The notes below the pieces were generated by a model that saw nothing but the letters and a program-made list of their open reading frames with translations, did no database searches and was not told where the DNA came from. The position numbers and the translations under genes are program-made. A stretch of DNA of 14,511 nt, from assembly GCA_003641405.1 (NCBI GenBank), contig QNAF01000029.1, positions 1 through 14,511 of the forward strand, read 5' to 3'. The DNA comes from Candidatus Zixiibacteriota bacterium (lineage in GTDB: Bacteria; Zixibacteria; MSB-5A5; GN15; FEB-12). The first letter of the stretch is position 1, and each line of letters begins with the position of its first letter. This document shows, piece by piece, positions 6,786 to 14,498 of the stretch.

Positions 6786-7921
6786 AAGTTCACGAATATC
6801 AGGCCAGGCAGCTTTTCGCTGACCACGGCATTCCAGTGCCTGAAGGTGAAACTACCGATTCGTACACTGAGGCCTTTGAGATCGCGGAGCGCTTCAACAA
6901 ACCGGTGATGGTCAAGGCACAGGTATTGGTTGGCGGACGGGGAAAGGCCGGTGGTGTCAAGTACGCGGAGAACGCCGAAGCTGCACGGGTGTTGGCGACA
7001 AATATCCTGGGTATGGATATCAAGGGTGAAACGGTACGTCAGGTTCTCATTTCAGTGGCCGCAGATATTCTCTCGGAATCCTATGTCGGTATCATACTTG
7101 ATCGCGTCACGCAACGCCCTGTCTTTATGGTGTCCTCTGCCGGTGGTGTTGATATCGAAGAAGTCGCTGCCAAAACTCCAGAGAAGATTCACAAACTGGC
7201 AGTCGATCCCGTAGTGGGATTGAAACCCTTCCAGGCTCGGAATCTTGCCTACAAGCTATTTCGTGACATCGGCCAGGTTCGCCAGACAGCGGATATTCTG
7301 ATGAAACTCTATGACGTGTTCTGGAACGTTGACGCCTCCCTCGTTGAGATCAACCCGTTGATCACAACTCCGGGTGGTGATGTTGTGGCTATCGATGCCA
7401 AACTCAACATCGATGATAACGCACTGTTCCGTCGTCCCAGGATCGCTGAAATGCGTGATGTCGAAGCTGAGGATCCTGCCGAAGTCAAAGCACGTGAAGC
7501 TGATTTGTCATTTGTCAAGCTCGACGGCAGCATTGGCTGTATTGTCAATGGCGCTGGCCTGGCCATGACTACGATGGACCTGGTGAAACGCTACGGTGGT
7601 GATCCGGCCAACTTCCTGGATATTGGCGGTTCATCCAATCCTCAGAAGGTCGTGGCCGCCATGGATATCATTCTGTCGGATCCCAATGTGCGGTCTATCC
7701 TGATCAACATATTCGGAGGTATTACTCGTTGCGATGATGTCGCCAACGGTATCGTAGAAGCCTTCTCGCAACTCAAACCGTCAGTGCCGGTCGTTGTGAG
7801 ACTGACCGGGACCAACGAGAAGCAAGCCCGCAAGATTCTGTCCTCCGTCGATCTACCGTCGGCTGATACGCTTGACAAGGTTGTCAAGAAGGCAATTGAA
7901 CTGGCGGGCGAGACAGCATAG
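6782..7921 (+). CDS. sucC: Succinyl-CoA synthetase (ADP/GDP-forming) beta subunit
   Basis: This is the nucleotide-binding subunit of succinyl-CoA synthetase, which with SucD interconverts succinyl-CoA and succinate while making or using ATP or GTP. It has 379 residues, slightly shorter than usual. The protein begins MKVHEYQA, as in the family. The ATP-grasp part shows GGRGKAGG (51-58) and VEINPLI (Glu189). The C-terminal CoA-ligase part shows DIGGSSNP (GG at 282-283) and NIFGGITRCDDVANG (from 309). AAGGAAA lies seven bases before the ATG, inside the preceding gene, and the ATGA overlap links the two. ATP versus GTP use cannot be decided from what I see. sucD follows after 28 bases. Confidence 0.96.
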   Translation: MKVHEYQARQLFADHGIPVPEGETTDSYTEAFEIAERFNKPVMVKAQVLVGGRGKAGGVKYAENAEAARVLATNILGMDIKGETVRQVLISVAADILSESYVGIILDRVTQRPVFMVSSAGGVDIEEVAAKTPEKIHKLAVDPVVGLKPFQARNLAYKLFRDIGQVRQTADILMKLYDVFWNVDASLVEINPLITTPGGDVVAIDAKLNIDDNALFRRPRIAEMRDVEAEDPAEVKAREADLSFVKLDGSIGCIVNGAGLAMTTMDLVKRYGGDPANFLDIGGSSNPQKVVAAMDIILSDPNVRSILINIFGGITRCDDVANGIVEAFSQLKPSVPVVVRLTGTNEKQARKILSSVDLPSADTLDKVVKKAIELAGETA

Positions 7922-7949
7922 GCACGAATAGAAAGAGGAAGCAGGAATC

Positions 7950-8951
7950 ATGTCAATATTCATAGACAAAAAGACAAAGCTGCTGGTGCAGGGAATTACT
8001 GGCCGAGACGGCTCTTTCCACGCTGCGCAGATGAAGAAATACGGTACCAATGTCGTCGCCGGTGTAACTCCTGGCAAGGGCAGTACCAAGGTAGCCGGAA
8101 TTCCGGTGTTCAACACTGTTCAAGAAGCAGTTGAGAAGACTAAGGCCAATACTTCCGTGATCTATGTCCCCCCGGCATTCGCGGTAGATGCCATTTATGA
8201 GGCAGTAGCTGCCGGTATCAAGCTGGTTGTTTGCGTGACTGAGGGAGTGCCTGCGAATGACATGATGAAGGTCATGCCGTTCGTAAAAGAGCATGGCGCT
8301 CGCCTCATTGGTCCCAACTGCCCCGGTTTGATCTCACCTGACAAGTCGAAAGTTGGTATCCTCCCCGGCAATATCGTTAAGAAGGGCAACATTGGTGTTA
8401 TCTCTCGCTCCGGCACCTTGACCTACGAAGCCATATGGGCTCTTACTTTTGAAGGCATGGGGCAGACGACCTGTGTCGGCATTGGTGGAGATCAGGTCAT
8501 TGGCACGAATTTCATCGATTGTCTTGAAGCTTTTGAGGCCGACAAATCTACTAAGGGGATTGTTATGCTCGGGGAGATCGGAGGGTCTGACGAGGAAGTG
8601 GCCGCCAAGTATATCAAGAAGAATCTGACCAAGCCGGTGGTCTCGTTCATTGCGGGACAAGCCGCTCCTCCAGGCAAGCGCATGGGGCATGCCGGGGCTA
8701 TAGTGTCTGGCGGCTCCGGAACAGCCAAAGACAAAATCGAAGCCTTGACCAAGGCAGGTGTTCCGGTGGCCGGTTCTCCAACCGAAATTCCTCAGCTTCT
8801 CAAGGAAGCCATGAAAAAGGCCAGGGCAAAAGCTGCTGCTAAGCCCGGCAAGAAAGCTGCAACTAAGAAGACCGTAATACGAAAGACAAAGGCAGCGCCG
8901 GCAAAGAAAACCAAACCTGCCGGGAAAACAACAGCAAGGAAACGGAAGTAG
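7950..8951 (+). CDS. sucD: Succinyl-CoA synthetase alpha subunit with lysine-rich C-terminal tail
   Basis: This is the CoA-binding, phosphohistidine-bearing partner of SucC. The core shows GITGRDGSFHA near the N-terminus, GPNCPG with Cys124, GIGGDQVIGTNFID, and the active-site His247 in MGHAGAIVSGG, matching the spacing of well-studied enzymes. The family usually ends near residue 290. Here the reading frame continues with about 45 residues (289-333), of which 20 are Lys or Arg and most others Ala, Pro or Thr. The tail resembles the AKP-rich tails of histone H1-like proteins and is probably disordered. The reading frame is open through the tail with no frameshift sign. AGAGGAAG and AGGA precede the ATG. 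The next gene begins 50 bases downstream. Confidence 0.95.
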   Translation: MSIFIDKKTKLLVQGITGRDGSFHAAQMKKYGTNVVAGVTPGKGSTKVAGIPVFNTVQEAVEKTKANTSVIYVPPAFAVDAIYEAVAAGIKLVVCVTEGVPANDMMKVMPFVKEHGARLIGPNCPGLISPDKSKVGILPGNIVKKGNIGVISRSGTLTYEAIWALTFEGMGQTTCVGIGGDQVIGTNFIDCLEAFEADKSTKGIVMLGEIGGSDEEVAAKYIKKNLTKPVVSFIAGQAAPPGKRMGHAGAIVSGGSGTAKDKIEALTKAGVPVAGSPTEIPQLLKEAMKKARAKAAAKPGKKAATKKTVIRKTKAAPAKKTKPAGKTTARKRK

Positions 8952-9001
8952 ATCAACTGATTGTCCTGATAGAACGAAACTCCTCTGCGAGGTGAAGGAA
9001 T

Positions 9002-9274
9002 ATGAGTAACACTGGTTCTGATAGCACTGCGGATTCAAAGCAGGCACCGAAAGCAAGCGGCAAGTTCAAGTGGCAGCAGGGCGATCCTCTGCCGCTGGAA
9101 ATCAACATGAAATGGTGCAAGGCATGCAACATCTGCATAGCCTTATGCCCAAAACAGGTATTCGAACCTGACCGCGACGGCAAACCTGTCCAGGCCCGCC
9201 CAGAGGACTGCACCCTGTGCACTATCTGCTGGGTACATTGTCCGGATCTGGCTATCACATCGAGCTACAAGTAG
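9002..9274 (+). CDS. korD: 2-oxoacid:ferredoxin oxidoreductase delta subunit (2x[4Fe-4S] ferredoxin)
   Basis: A small 90-residue ferredoxin-like protein with two complete cluster motifs: CKACNICIALCP (Cys39, 42, 45, 49) and CTLCTICWVHCP (Cys70, 73, 76, 80). It should pass electrons from the TPP-containing catalytic subunits to soluble ferredoxin. The first 22 residues are polar and unlikely to be part of the fold. It is the first of four adjacent kor genes, so its role as the delta subunit follows from context. GAGGTG at 8989-8994, seven bases before the ATG, is the ribosome binding site. Its GAGG can pair with CCTC at 8982-8985, a weak hairpin that might modulate translation. korA starts 13 bases after the stop. 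Confidence 0.92.
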   Translation: MSNTGSDSTADSKQAPKASGKFKWQQGDPLPLEINMKWCKACNICIALCPKQVFEPDRDGKPVQARPEDCTLCTICWVHCPDLAITSSYK

Positions 9275-9287
9275 GAAGGAAAGACAG

Positions 9288-10424
9288 ATGGCCAAGAAAG
9301 AACGCGTCCTGGTACTGGGCAATCAGGCCTGTGTCGAGGGCGCTATATATGCCGGTATGCGTTTCTACGCCGGGTACCCGATTACACCGTCTACGGAAGT
9401 TGCGGAGGGATGTGCTCGGGAGTTGCCAAAGATAGGCGGCAGGTTCATTCAGATGGAAGATGAGATCGGTTCGATTGCCGCAGTAATTGGTGCTTCTGTT
9501 GCCGGGTTGAAGTCGATGACTGCAACGTCCGGACCGGGCTACTCGCTCATGGTCGAGAATATCGGCTATGCTTACATGACAGAAACACCGTGCGTGATTG
9601 TCAATGTTCAGCGCGGTGGTCCCTCAACTGGTCTGCCTACAAAGGTAAGCCAGTCTGACACAATGCAAGCCCAATGGGGACCACACGGAGACTATACTGC
9701 CATTACAGTAGCCCCATCGACGATTTTGGAAACGGTCACAGAGACTATTCGTGCTTTCAATCTTGCCGAGCGTTTCCGTACGCCGGTGACGGTTCTGCTC
9801 GATGAAGTGATGGGGCACTCGCGACAAATCATTTCTCTGCCGGAACCGGGCGAGATAGAGATATTCAATCGCGTCAAACCGACCGTATCACCGGAAGAGT
9901 ATTTACCTTTTGAGATTACAGAGAACTACGTTACGCCCATGCCGGCTTACGGTGAGGGCTACAGGTATGTGATAACCGGATTGACGCACGATCAGAAAGG
10001 TTTCACTACGAACAAGCCGGAAGAGATTGCTCCCAAACTGCACAAGCTGCGACACAAGATCATCGATTACAAAGATGAGATTACCAAGCTTCGTGCGGAG
10101 ATGATGGATGATGCGGAGATCGCTTTCATTTCATACGGCTCGGTTTCCCGCGCTGCTCTGCAGGCGACCGATATTGCCCGGAAAGTCGGCGTCAAAGTGG
10201 GCTGTCTGCAGCTACAGACGATCTGGCCTTTCCCGGATAAAGAGATCGCCGAGATCTGTGGCGGCTGCAGAAAAGTTATTGTGGGCGAACTCAACATGGG
10301 ACAGATAGTTAACTATGTGCGTAGCGCCCTTCCTGGAGACATCGAAGTTGTACCGCTGCAACGCTACGATGGTGAAATCCTTACTCCCATGCAACTCATA
10401 GAGAAACTTGAGGAGGTGCTCTAA
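9288..10424 (+). CDS. korA: 2-oxoglutarate:ferredoxin oxidoreductase alpha subunit
   Basis: Alpha subunit of a four-subunit 2-oxoacid:ferredoxin oxidoreductase: 2-oxoacid + CoA + oxidised ferredoxin to acyl-CoA + CO2 + reduced ferredoxin, reversible. The 378-residue protein has GYPITPSTE (29-37), MEDEIGS from residue 56, TATSGPGYSLM and QRGGPSTGLPT, all characteristic of the pyrimidine-binding half of these TPP enzymes. There is no fused gamma domain, consistent with a separate korC. Substrate choice is not encoded in an obvious motif; 2-oxoglutarate is inferred from the adjacent sucCD, and another 2-oxoacid remains possible. GGAAGGA seven bases before the ATG supports the start. The stop overlaps the korB start by one base (TAATG). 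Confidence 0.93.
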   Translation: MAKKERVLVLGNQACVEGAIYAGMRFYAGYPITPSTEVAEGCARELPKIGGRFIQMEDEIGSIAAVIGASVAGLKSMTATSGPGYSLMVENIGYAYMTETPCVIVNVQRGGPSTGLPTKVSQSDTMQAQWGPHGDYTAITVAPSTILETVTETIRAFNLAERFRTPVTVLLDEVMGHSRQIISLPEPGEIEIFNRVKPTVSPEEYLPFEITENYVTPMPAYGEGYRYVITGLTHDQKGFTTNKPEEIAPKLHKLRHKIIDYKDEITKLRAEMMDDAEIAFISYGSVSRAALQATDIARKVGVKVGCLQLQTIWPFPDKEIAEICGGCRKVIVGELNMGQIVNYVRSALPGDIEVVPLQRYDGEILTPMQLIEKLEEVL

Positions 10425-11272
10425 TGGCTACCGCGGTGAAAGAGAAGCAAAAATCAAACGTCGTCCTCGACTACCTGCGACCGGGTAAAGCCATGCCTAC
10501 CGTGTGGTGTGCCGGATGCGGTCACGGTATTGTGATGAATGGTATCATTAGGGCTATCGACAAGACCGGTCTGAGTAAGGACGAAATCGTGATGGCATCA
10601 GGCATTGGCTGTTCAAGCCGTATGCCGATTTACCTGGATTTCAACGCCCTGCATACAACACATGGTCGATCCCTGGCCTTTGCCACCGGTGTGAAGTTTG
10701 CACGCCCCGAGTTAAAGGTGATGGTTGTTACTGGTGATGGTGATGCGCTTGCCATCGGCGGCAACCACTTCATTCACGCCTGCCGCAGGAATATTGACAT
10801 CACCTGCATACTTCTCAATAATTATATCTATGGTATGACAGGAGGACAGGGCTCACCCACTACGCCGTCTCAGGCTTTTTCCACAACTACGCCATACGAC
10901 AATGCGGAGAAACACTTCGAGCCGACCAAACTGGCTATCGCCGCCGGGGCCAGCTATGTCGCTCGTACGACTGTCTACCATGCTCCCCAGATGGAAAAAC
11001 TGATTCTTAATGGGTTGTTGCATCGAGGGTTCTCGCTCATTGAAGTTATTTCCAACTGTCACACTTACTTCGGACGTCTGAATCGACAGGGTGATGCCGT
11101 CAAGATGATCAACGACTTTAAGGAACGGTCAGTACCGATTGCCAGGGCTAAGTCGATGTCAGCCGAAGAACTCGAGGGCAAGATCGTCACGGGTCTTCTG
11201 CACAAGAAGGAAACAACCGAGTTCTGCGACGTTTATCAGAGCGTTGTTGACAGGGTCCAGAAAGGTATGTAG
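10424..11272 (+). CDS. korB: 2-oxoglutarate:ferredoxin oxidoreductase beta subunit (TPP and [4Fe-4S])
   Basis: The 282-residue beta subunit carries thiamine diphosphate and one [4Fe-4S] cluster. WCAGCGHG provides Cys29 and Cys32, GIGCSS gives Cys63, and SNCHTYFG gives Cys212, the four cluster ligands expected for this type. The TPP/Mg site is visible as GDGDALAIGGNHF followed by NNYIYGMTGGQ. AGGAGGT, a near-perfect ribosome binding site, lies six bases before the ATG inside the end of korA, so high translation is likely even with the one-base overlap. All key residues are present, so the enzyme should be active. Confidence 0.94.
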   Translation: MATAVKEKQKSNVVLDYLRPGKAMPTVWCAGCGHGIVMNGIIRAIDKTGLSKDEIVMASGIGCSSRMPIYLDFNALHTTHGRSLAFATGVKFARPELKVMVVTGDGDALAIGGNHFIHACRRNIDITCILLNNYIYGMTGGQGSPTTPSQAFSTTTPYDNAEKHFEPTKLAIAAGASYVARTTVYHAPQMEKLILNGLLHRGFSLIEVISNCHTYFGRLNRQGDAVKMINDFKERSVPIARAKSMSAEELEGKIVTGLLHKKETTEFCDVYQSVVDRVQKGM

Positions 11273-11274
11273 TC

Positions 11275-11862
11275 ATGGCAAACAAGCTGCTTGATAAAGT
11301 CGAAATACCGCAGGACAGGTACGAGATGCGTTTCTCCGGATCGGGCGGTCAGGGGATGATCCTTGCGACGGTGATGCTCGCGGAGGCCATCGGTGCTACT
11401 GACGATCGCAATGTCGTTCAATCTCAGTCGTATGGACCTGAAGCCCGTGGCGGTGCTTCGAAATCCGATGTTGTGATTTCGGCCAACGAGATATTCTATC
11501 CCAAGGCGATGCAACTGGATTTCCTGCTCGTAATGACGCAGGAGTCGATGGACAAGTACTACAGTGATCTCAAAGAAGGTGGTATACTCGTCGTTGACAC
11601 CACGCTGGTAACTGATATACCTACTGACAACTACTACGGGTTGCCGTTCACGCGCCTGGCGCGAGAGGAGGCGGGTCATATTATGGTGGCCAATGTGATC
11701 GCGTTGGCGGCTATCGCAGAGATCACTGGTATTATCAGCAAGGACGCTCTCACAGCGGCTGTTCTCAAGAGAGCACCGAAAGGTACTGAGGAGAAGAACA
11801 AGAAAGCCATCGAAATTGGGTTTGCTGAGGCTGCCAAATTGAAGAAACAGAAGGGCAGTTGA
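11275..11862 (+). CDS. korC: 2-oxoglutarate:ferredoxin oxidoreductase gamma subunit
   Basis: The 195-residue gamma subunit belongs to the CoA-binding, Rossmann-like part of the complex. FSGSGGQGM (20-28) and QSYGPEARGG (51-60) are the conserved family signatures, and a segment rich in Lys forms the C-terminus. It starts two bases after korB, with AAAGGT eight bases before the ATG. With korD, korA and korB it completes the four-subunit enzyme in the order D-A-B-C. Its stop codon overlaps the ndk start by one base. Confidence 0.94.
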   Translation: MANKLLDKVEIPQDRYEMRFSGSGGQGMILATVMLAEAIGATDDRNVVQSQSYGPEARGGASKSDVVISANEIFYPKAMQLDFLLVMTQESMDKYYSDLKEGGILVVDTTLVTDIPTDNYYGLPFTRLAREEAGHIMVANVIALAAIAEITGIISKDALTAAVLKRAPKGTEEKNKKAIEIGFAEAAKLKKQKGS

Positions 11863-12260
11863 TGGACAAGACCCTTCTGATTGTTAAGCCGGATGCTACT
11901 GAGCGAAACCTGATCGGCCATGTTATTGGTCGTTTGGAGAAAGCGGGATTTCGCGTTGTTCAGATGCGGATGCAGACCCTCTCGGAGAGTCAGGCGCGCG
12001 AGTTCTACGCTGTCCACGAAGGCAAACCGTTTCTTGATGATCTGGTCGCTTTCATGATCTCAGGACTGGTCGTCCCGATGGTGCTGGAGAAGGATAACGC
12101 TGTTGAGGATCTCCGAACTCTGATTGGTGCTACCAATCCGGCAAATGCGGCCTGTGGTACGGTCCGTCAGGAGATAGCGCTTGACGTTCAAAGAAATTCT
12201 GTCCACGGATCGGACTCAAACGAGAACGCAGCCAAGGAGATTGCTTTCTTTTTTTCGTAA
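11862..12260 (+). CDS. ndk: Nucleoside diphosphate kinase
   Basis: Nucleoside diphosphate kinase (EC 2.7.4.6) moves the terminal phosphate between nucleoside triphosphates and diphosphates through a phosphohistidine. The 132-residue protein has the normal length and begins DKTLLIVKPDA. It carries the active site NSVHGSDS with His115 and a GATNPANA segment, as in the family. The ATG at 11862 is preferred over the TTG at 11859 because AAGGG lies six bases upstream and the family starts here. It overlaps korC by one base. In this operon it would equilibrate GTP and ATP made or used by succinyl-CoA synthetase. Confidence 0.96.
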   Translation: MDKTLLIVKPDATERNLIGHVIGRLEKAGFRVVQMRMQTLSESQAREFYAVHEGKPFLDDLVAFMISGLVVPMVLEKDNAVEDLRTLIGATNPANAACGTVRQEIALDVQRNSVHGSDSNENAAKEIAFFFS

Positions 12261-12286
12261 GCCTTACGGTATGGGATAGCGTTTTC

Positions 12287-13519
12287 ATGGAGATATCGCT
12301 AGCATATGGGAATGCCGAAATAGTGATCGAAATACCCGATGGTGTTACGACTGACCAATTTGGAGTAACATCCGCAGAAAGTCCGGTATCTTACGAGGAA
12401 TTTGCGGCGAGTTTCGCGGCAGGAGGTTGCGAAAAGATGCTCTCATGTGCTTCTCCATTGATCGTGGTAAACGATGGCCACCGCAGCACCCCAACCAGTC
12501 AAGTCCTTGGATTCCTCGACAAGCGTGATGATTCTCTCCTTGATCGTGCCCGGTTTCTGATTGCAACCGGAACTCATCCGGCACCCACTGACGAACATCT
12601 AAGGACGATCTTTGGTCCATTCCTCGACAGAGTGAGAAATCGTGTTGTCTGGCATGACGCCACTGATGAAAGCCTGATGATGAAAATCGGACAGGATCAT
12701 TTCGGAGAAGATGTCTTTGTGAACCGGCTGGTGCAGGAGCACGAACTGGTACTGGTTATCAGTTCGGTTGAACCGCACTACTTTGCCGGTTTCACCGGTG
12801 GTCGCAAGTCGTTTCTCCCTGGACTAACCAATCTTGCCACTGTAGAACGTAATCACAACCTTGCCAACTCACTCGAAGCTGCGCCACTCAAGATCGCCGG
12901 TAACCCTGTTGCCGAACACATGGACGAACTGCTGCACATGCTGGAGTTGGACAAGCTGCTGTCCGTGCTGGTAGTGGTGGACGCCGGGGGGAATGTCGCG
13001 AGTATCCACTGCGAACGGGTCGATAGAGCTTTTGACGATGCTATTGCCAGTGCGGCCAAGCTCTACGCGCATACCATTGACGATCAATATGACCTCGTGC
13101 TGGCCGAAGTACTCCCACCGCTGGACAAGAGCCTGTATCAAGCCCAGAAGGTGCTTGAGAACACGCAGGCGGCAGTACGCGACGGCGGAGCGGCAGTTGT
13201 GGTGAGTGCGTGCAGCGAAGGAATCGGCTCCAGGCGTTTCTATGAACTGGCCAATTGGTGGAACGCTGAAACAAATCAATCATCAGATGGTGTGCAGTAT
13301 TTCGGCTCTCATAAGCTTTCGCGCGTTAATACCATTAGGAAACGGATTGACGTTAGACTACATTCGAACCTTGAGTCGGAGACTGTGCGGCACGTCTACT
13401 ACGAGCCGGTGGATGATCTTGGCACGTTCGTCAACGAGAGACTTTCATCAGCGCAGCAACCGGCACGGCTGGCGGTAGTGCATGATGCCGGACAAACAGT
13501 TTTGCATAAGAGTAATTGA
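12287..13519 (+). CDS. LarA-family nickel-dependent 2-hydroxyacid racemase homologue
   Basis: This 410-residue protein belongs to the lactate racemase (LarA, DUF2088) superfamily, which uses a nickel-pincer nucleotide covalently bound to a lysine to racemise or epimerise 2-hydroxyacids. The diagnostic residues are all there: His97 in ATGTHP, His164 in VEPHYFAGF, the cofactor-binding Lys174 in GGRKS, and His190 in ERNHN. The 10 and 16 residue spacings match those of Lactobacillus LarA. NDGHRSTPTS (around residue 65) fits the HxRxxP-type loop. The substrate is not evident; other members act on malate, 2-hydroxyglutarate, phenyllactate or sugar acids. The neighbour mdh makes malate the best guess. 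The cofactor genes larB, larC and larE are not in the window. The start has only a weak GGGA ten bases upstream. Confidence 0.85.
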   Translation: MEISLAYGNAEIVIEIPDGVTTDQFGVTSAESPVSYEEFAASFAAGGCEKMLSCASPLIVVNDGHRSTPTSQVLGFLDKRDDSLLDRARFLIATGTHPAPTDEHLRTIFGPFLDRVRNRVVWHDATDESLMMKIGQDHFGEDVFVNRLVQEHELVLVISSVEPHYFAGFTGGRKSFLPGLTNLATVERNHNLANSLEAAPLKIAGNPVAEHMDELLHMLELDKLLSVLVVVDAGGNVASIHCERVDRAFDDAIASAAKLYAHTIDDQYDLVLAEVLPPLDKSLYQAQKVLENTQAAVRDGGAAVVVSACSEGIGSRRFYELANWWNAETNQSSDGVQYFGSHKLSRVNTIRKRIDVRLHSNLESETVRHVYYEPVDDLGTFVNERLSSAQQPARLAVVHDAGQTVLHKSN

Positions 13520-13560
13520 ATATATATAGGAACCATGTTCAAACTATTGGAGAACACAGA

Positions 13561-14487
13561 ATGAACAAGAAGATCGCAGTAATCGGAGCCGGCCATGTTG
13601 GAGCTTCCTGCGCCATGTATCTGGCCGAAGCCAACTTTGCCGATGTCGTCATGGTGGACGTCCTTGAGGGAATGCCGATGGGTAAGGGTTTGGACCTCAG
13701 CCAGGCAGGACCGGTGCGTGGCTACAACGCCAAAGTGTACGGTTCAAATGACTTCAAGGACATGAAGGGTGCCGACATTGTCATCATGACCGCCGGTCTG
13801 GCAAGAAAACCCGGCATGTCGCGTGAGGACCTGCTTAACAAGAACGCCGCTATCATCGCTGCCTGCGGCAAGAGTATCAAAAAGTACTGCCCCAAGAGTA
13901 CCGTCATCGTAGTGTCCAACCCACTGGACCTGATGACATTCCACATGCAGAACGTCACCGGTTTCCCGAAGAACCGCGTTCTCGGTCAGGCCGGCGTGCT
14001 TGACTCAACGCGTTTCCGGACATTCATCTCGATGGAGCTTGATGTCGCTATGACCGACATCCAGGCGATGGTCCTCGGTGGTCACGGCGATACCATGGTC
14101 CCGCTTACGCGCTATACCACTGTCGCCGGTATTCCGGTCGGTGAACTGATCGAGAAAAAGCGCCTCAAAGAGATCTGCCAGCGCACCGCTGTCGGCGGCG
14201 GTGAAATTGTCAAATTGCTCAAAACCGGTTCGGCTTACTACGCACCGGCTGCAGCCAGTGTTGACATGTGCAAAGCCATCTTCTTCGATCAGAAGAAACT
14301 GCTCCCGGCCTCTGCTTACCTGACCGGTCAGTACGGCATCAAAGACATCTACATCGGCGTACCCGTCATCCTGGGTGCCAACGGAGTGGAGAAGATTTTT
14401 GAGCTCAAGCTATCTAAGGGCGAACTGAAATCTCTGCAGGGCTCGGCCGCGACCTACAAAGAACACCTGAAAATCATGGGATACTAA
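13561..14487 (+). CDS. mdh: Malate dehydrogenase (LDH-like, NAD-dependent)
   Basis: The 308-residue protein oxidises malate to oxaloacetate with NAD+. GAGHVG (9-14) binds the dinucleotide, and Asp33 at the end of strand two favours NAD over NADP. ARKPGMSR supplies Arg82 and Arg88; arginine at the first position marks malate rather than lactate dehydrogenase, where glutamine is usual. Asp148 and Arg151 in LDSTRF and the catalytic His175 in GGHGD complete the active site. ATG 13561 is chosen because GGAG lies eight bases upstream and the Rossmann motif then starts at the usual place; an upstream in-frame TTG (13516) would overlap the preceding gene. It lies 41 bases after the LarA-like gene in the same orientation. 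Confidence 0.96.
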   Translation: MNKKIAVIGAGHVGASCAMYLAEANFADVVMVDVLEGMPMGKGLDLSQAGPVRGYNAKVYGSNDFKDMKGADIVIMTAGLARKPGMSREDLLNKNAAIIAACGKSIKKYCPKSTVIVVSNPLDLMTFHMQNVTGFPKNRVLGQAGVLDSTRFRTFISMELDVAMTDIQAMVLGGHGDTMVPLTRYTTVAGIPVGELIEKKRLKEICQRTAVGGGEIVKLLKTGSAYYAPAAASVDMCKAIFFDQKKLLPASAYLTGQYGIKDIYIGVPVILGANGVEKIFELKLSKGELKSLQGSAATYKEHLKIMGY

Positions 14488-14498
14488 AAGGAACAACA

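Noticed and set aside
8334..9056. Open frame of 240 codons on the - strand opposite sucD and korD
   Set aside because: Its cysteine- and serine-rich stretch is the antisense reading of the lysine-rich SucD tail; no independent evidence for a gene.
13516..13560. TTG start for malate dehydrogenase overlapping the LarA-like gene
   Set aside because: It would add 15 residues before the Rossmann fold, with no ribosome binding site, while ATG 13561 has GGAG at a normal distance.
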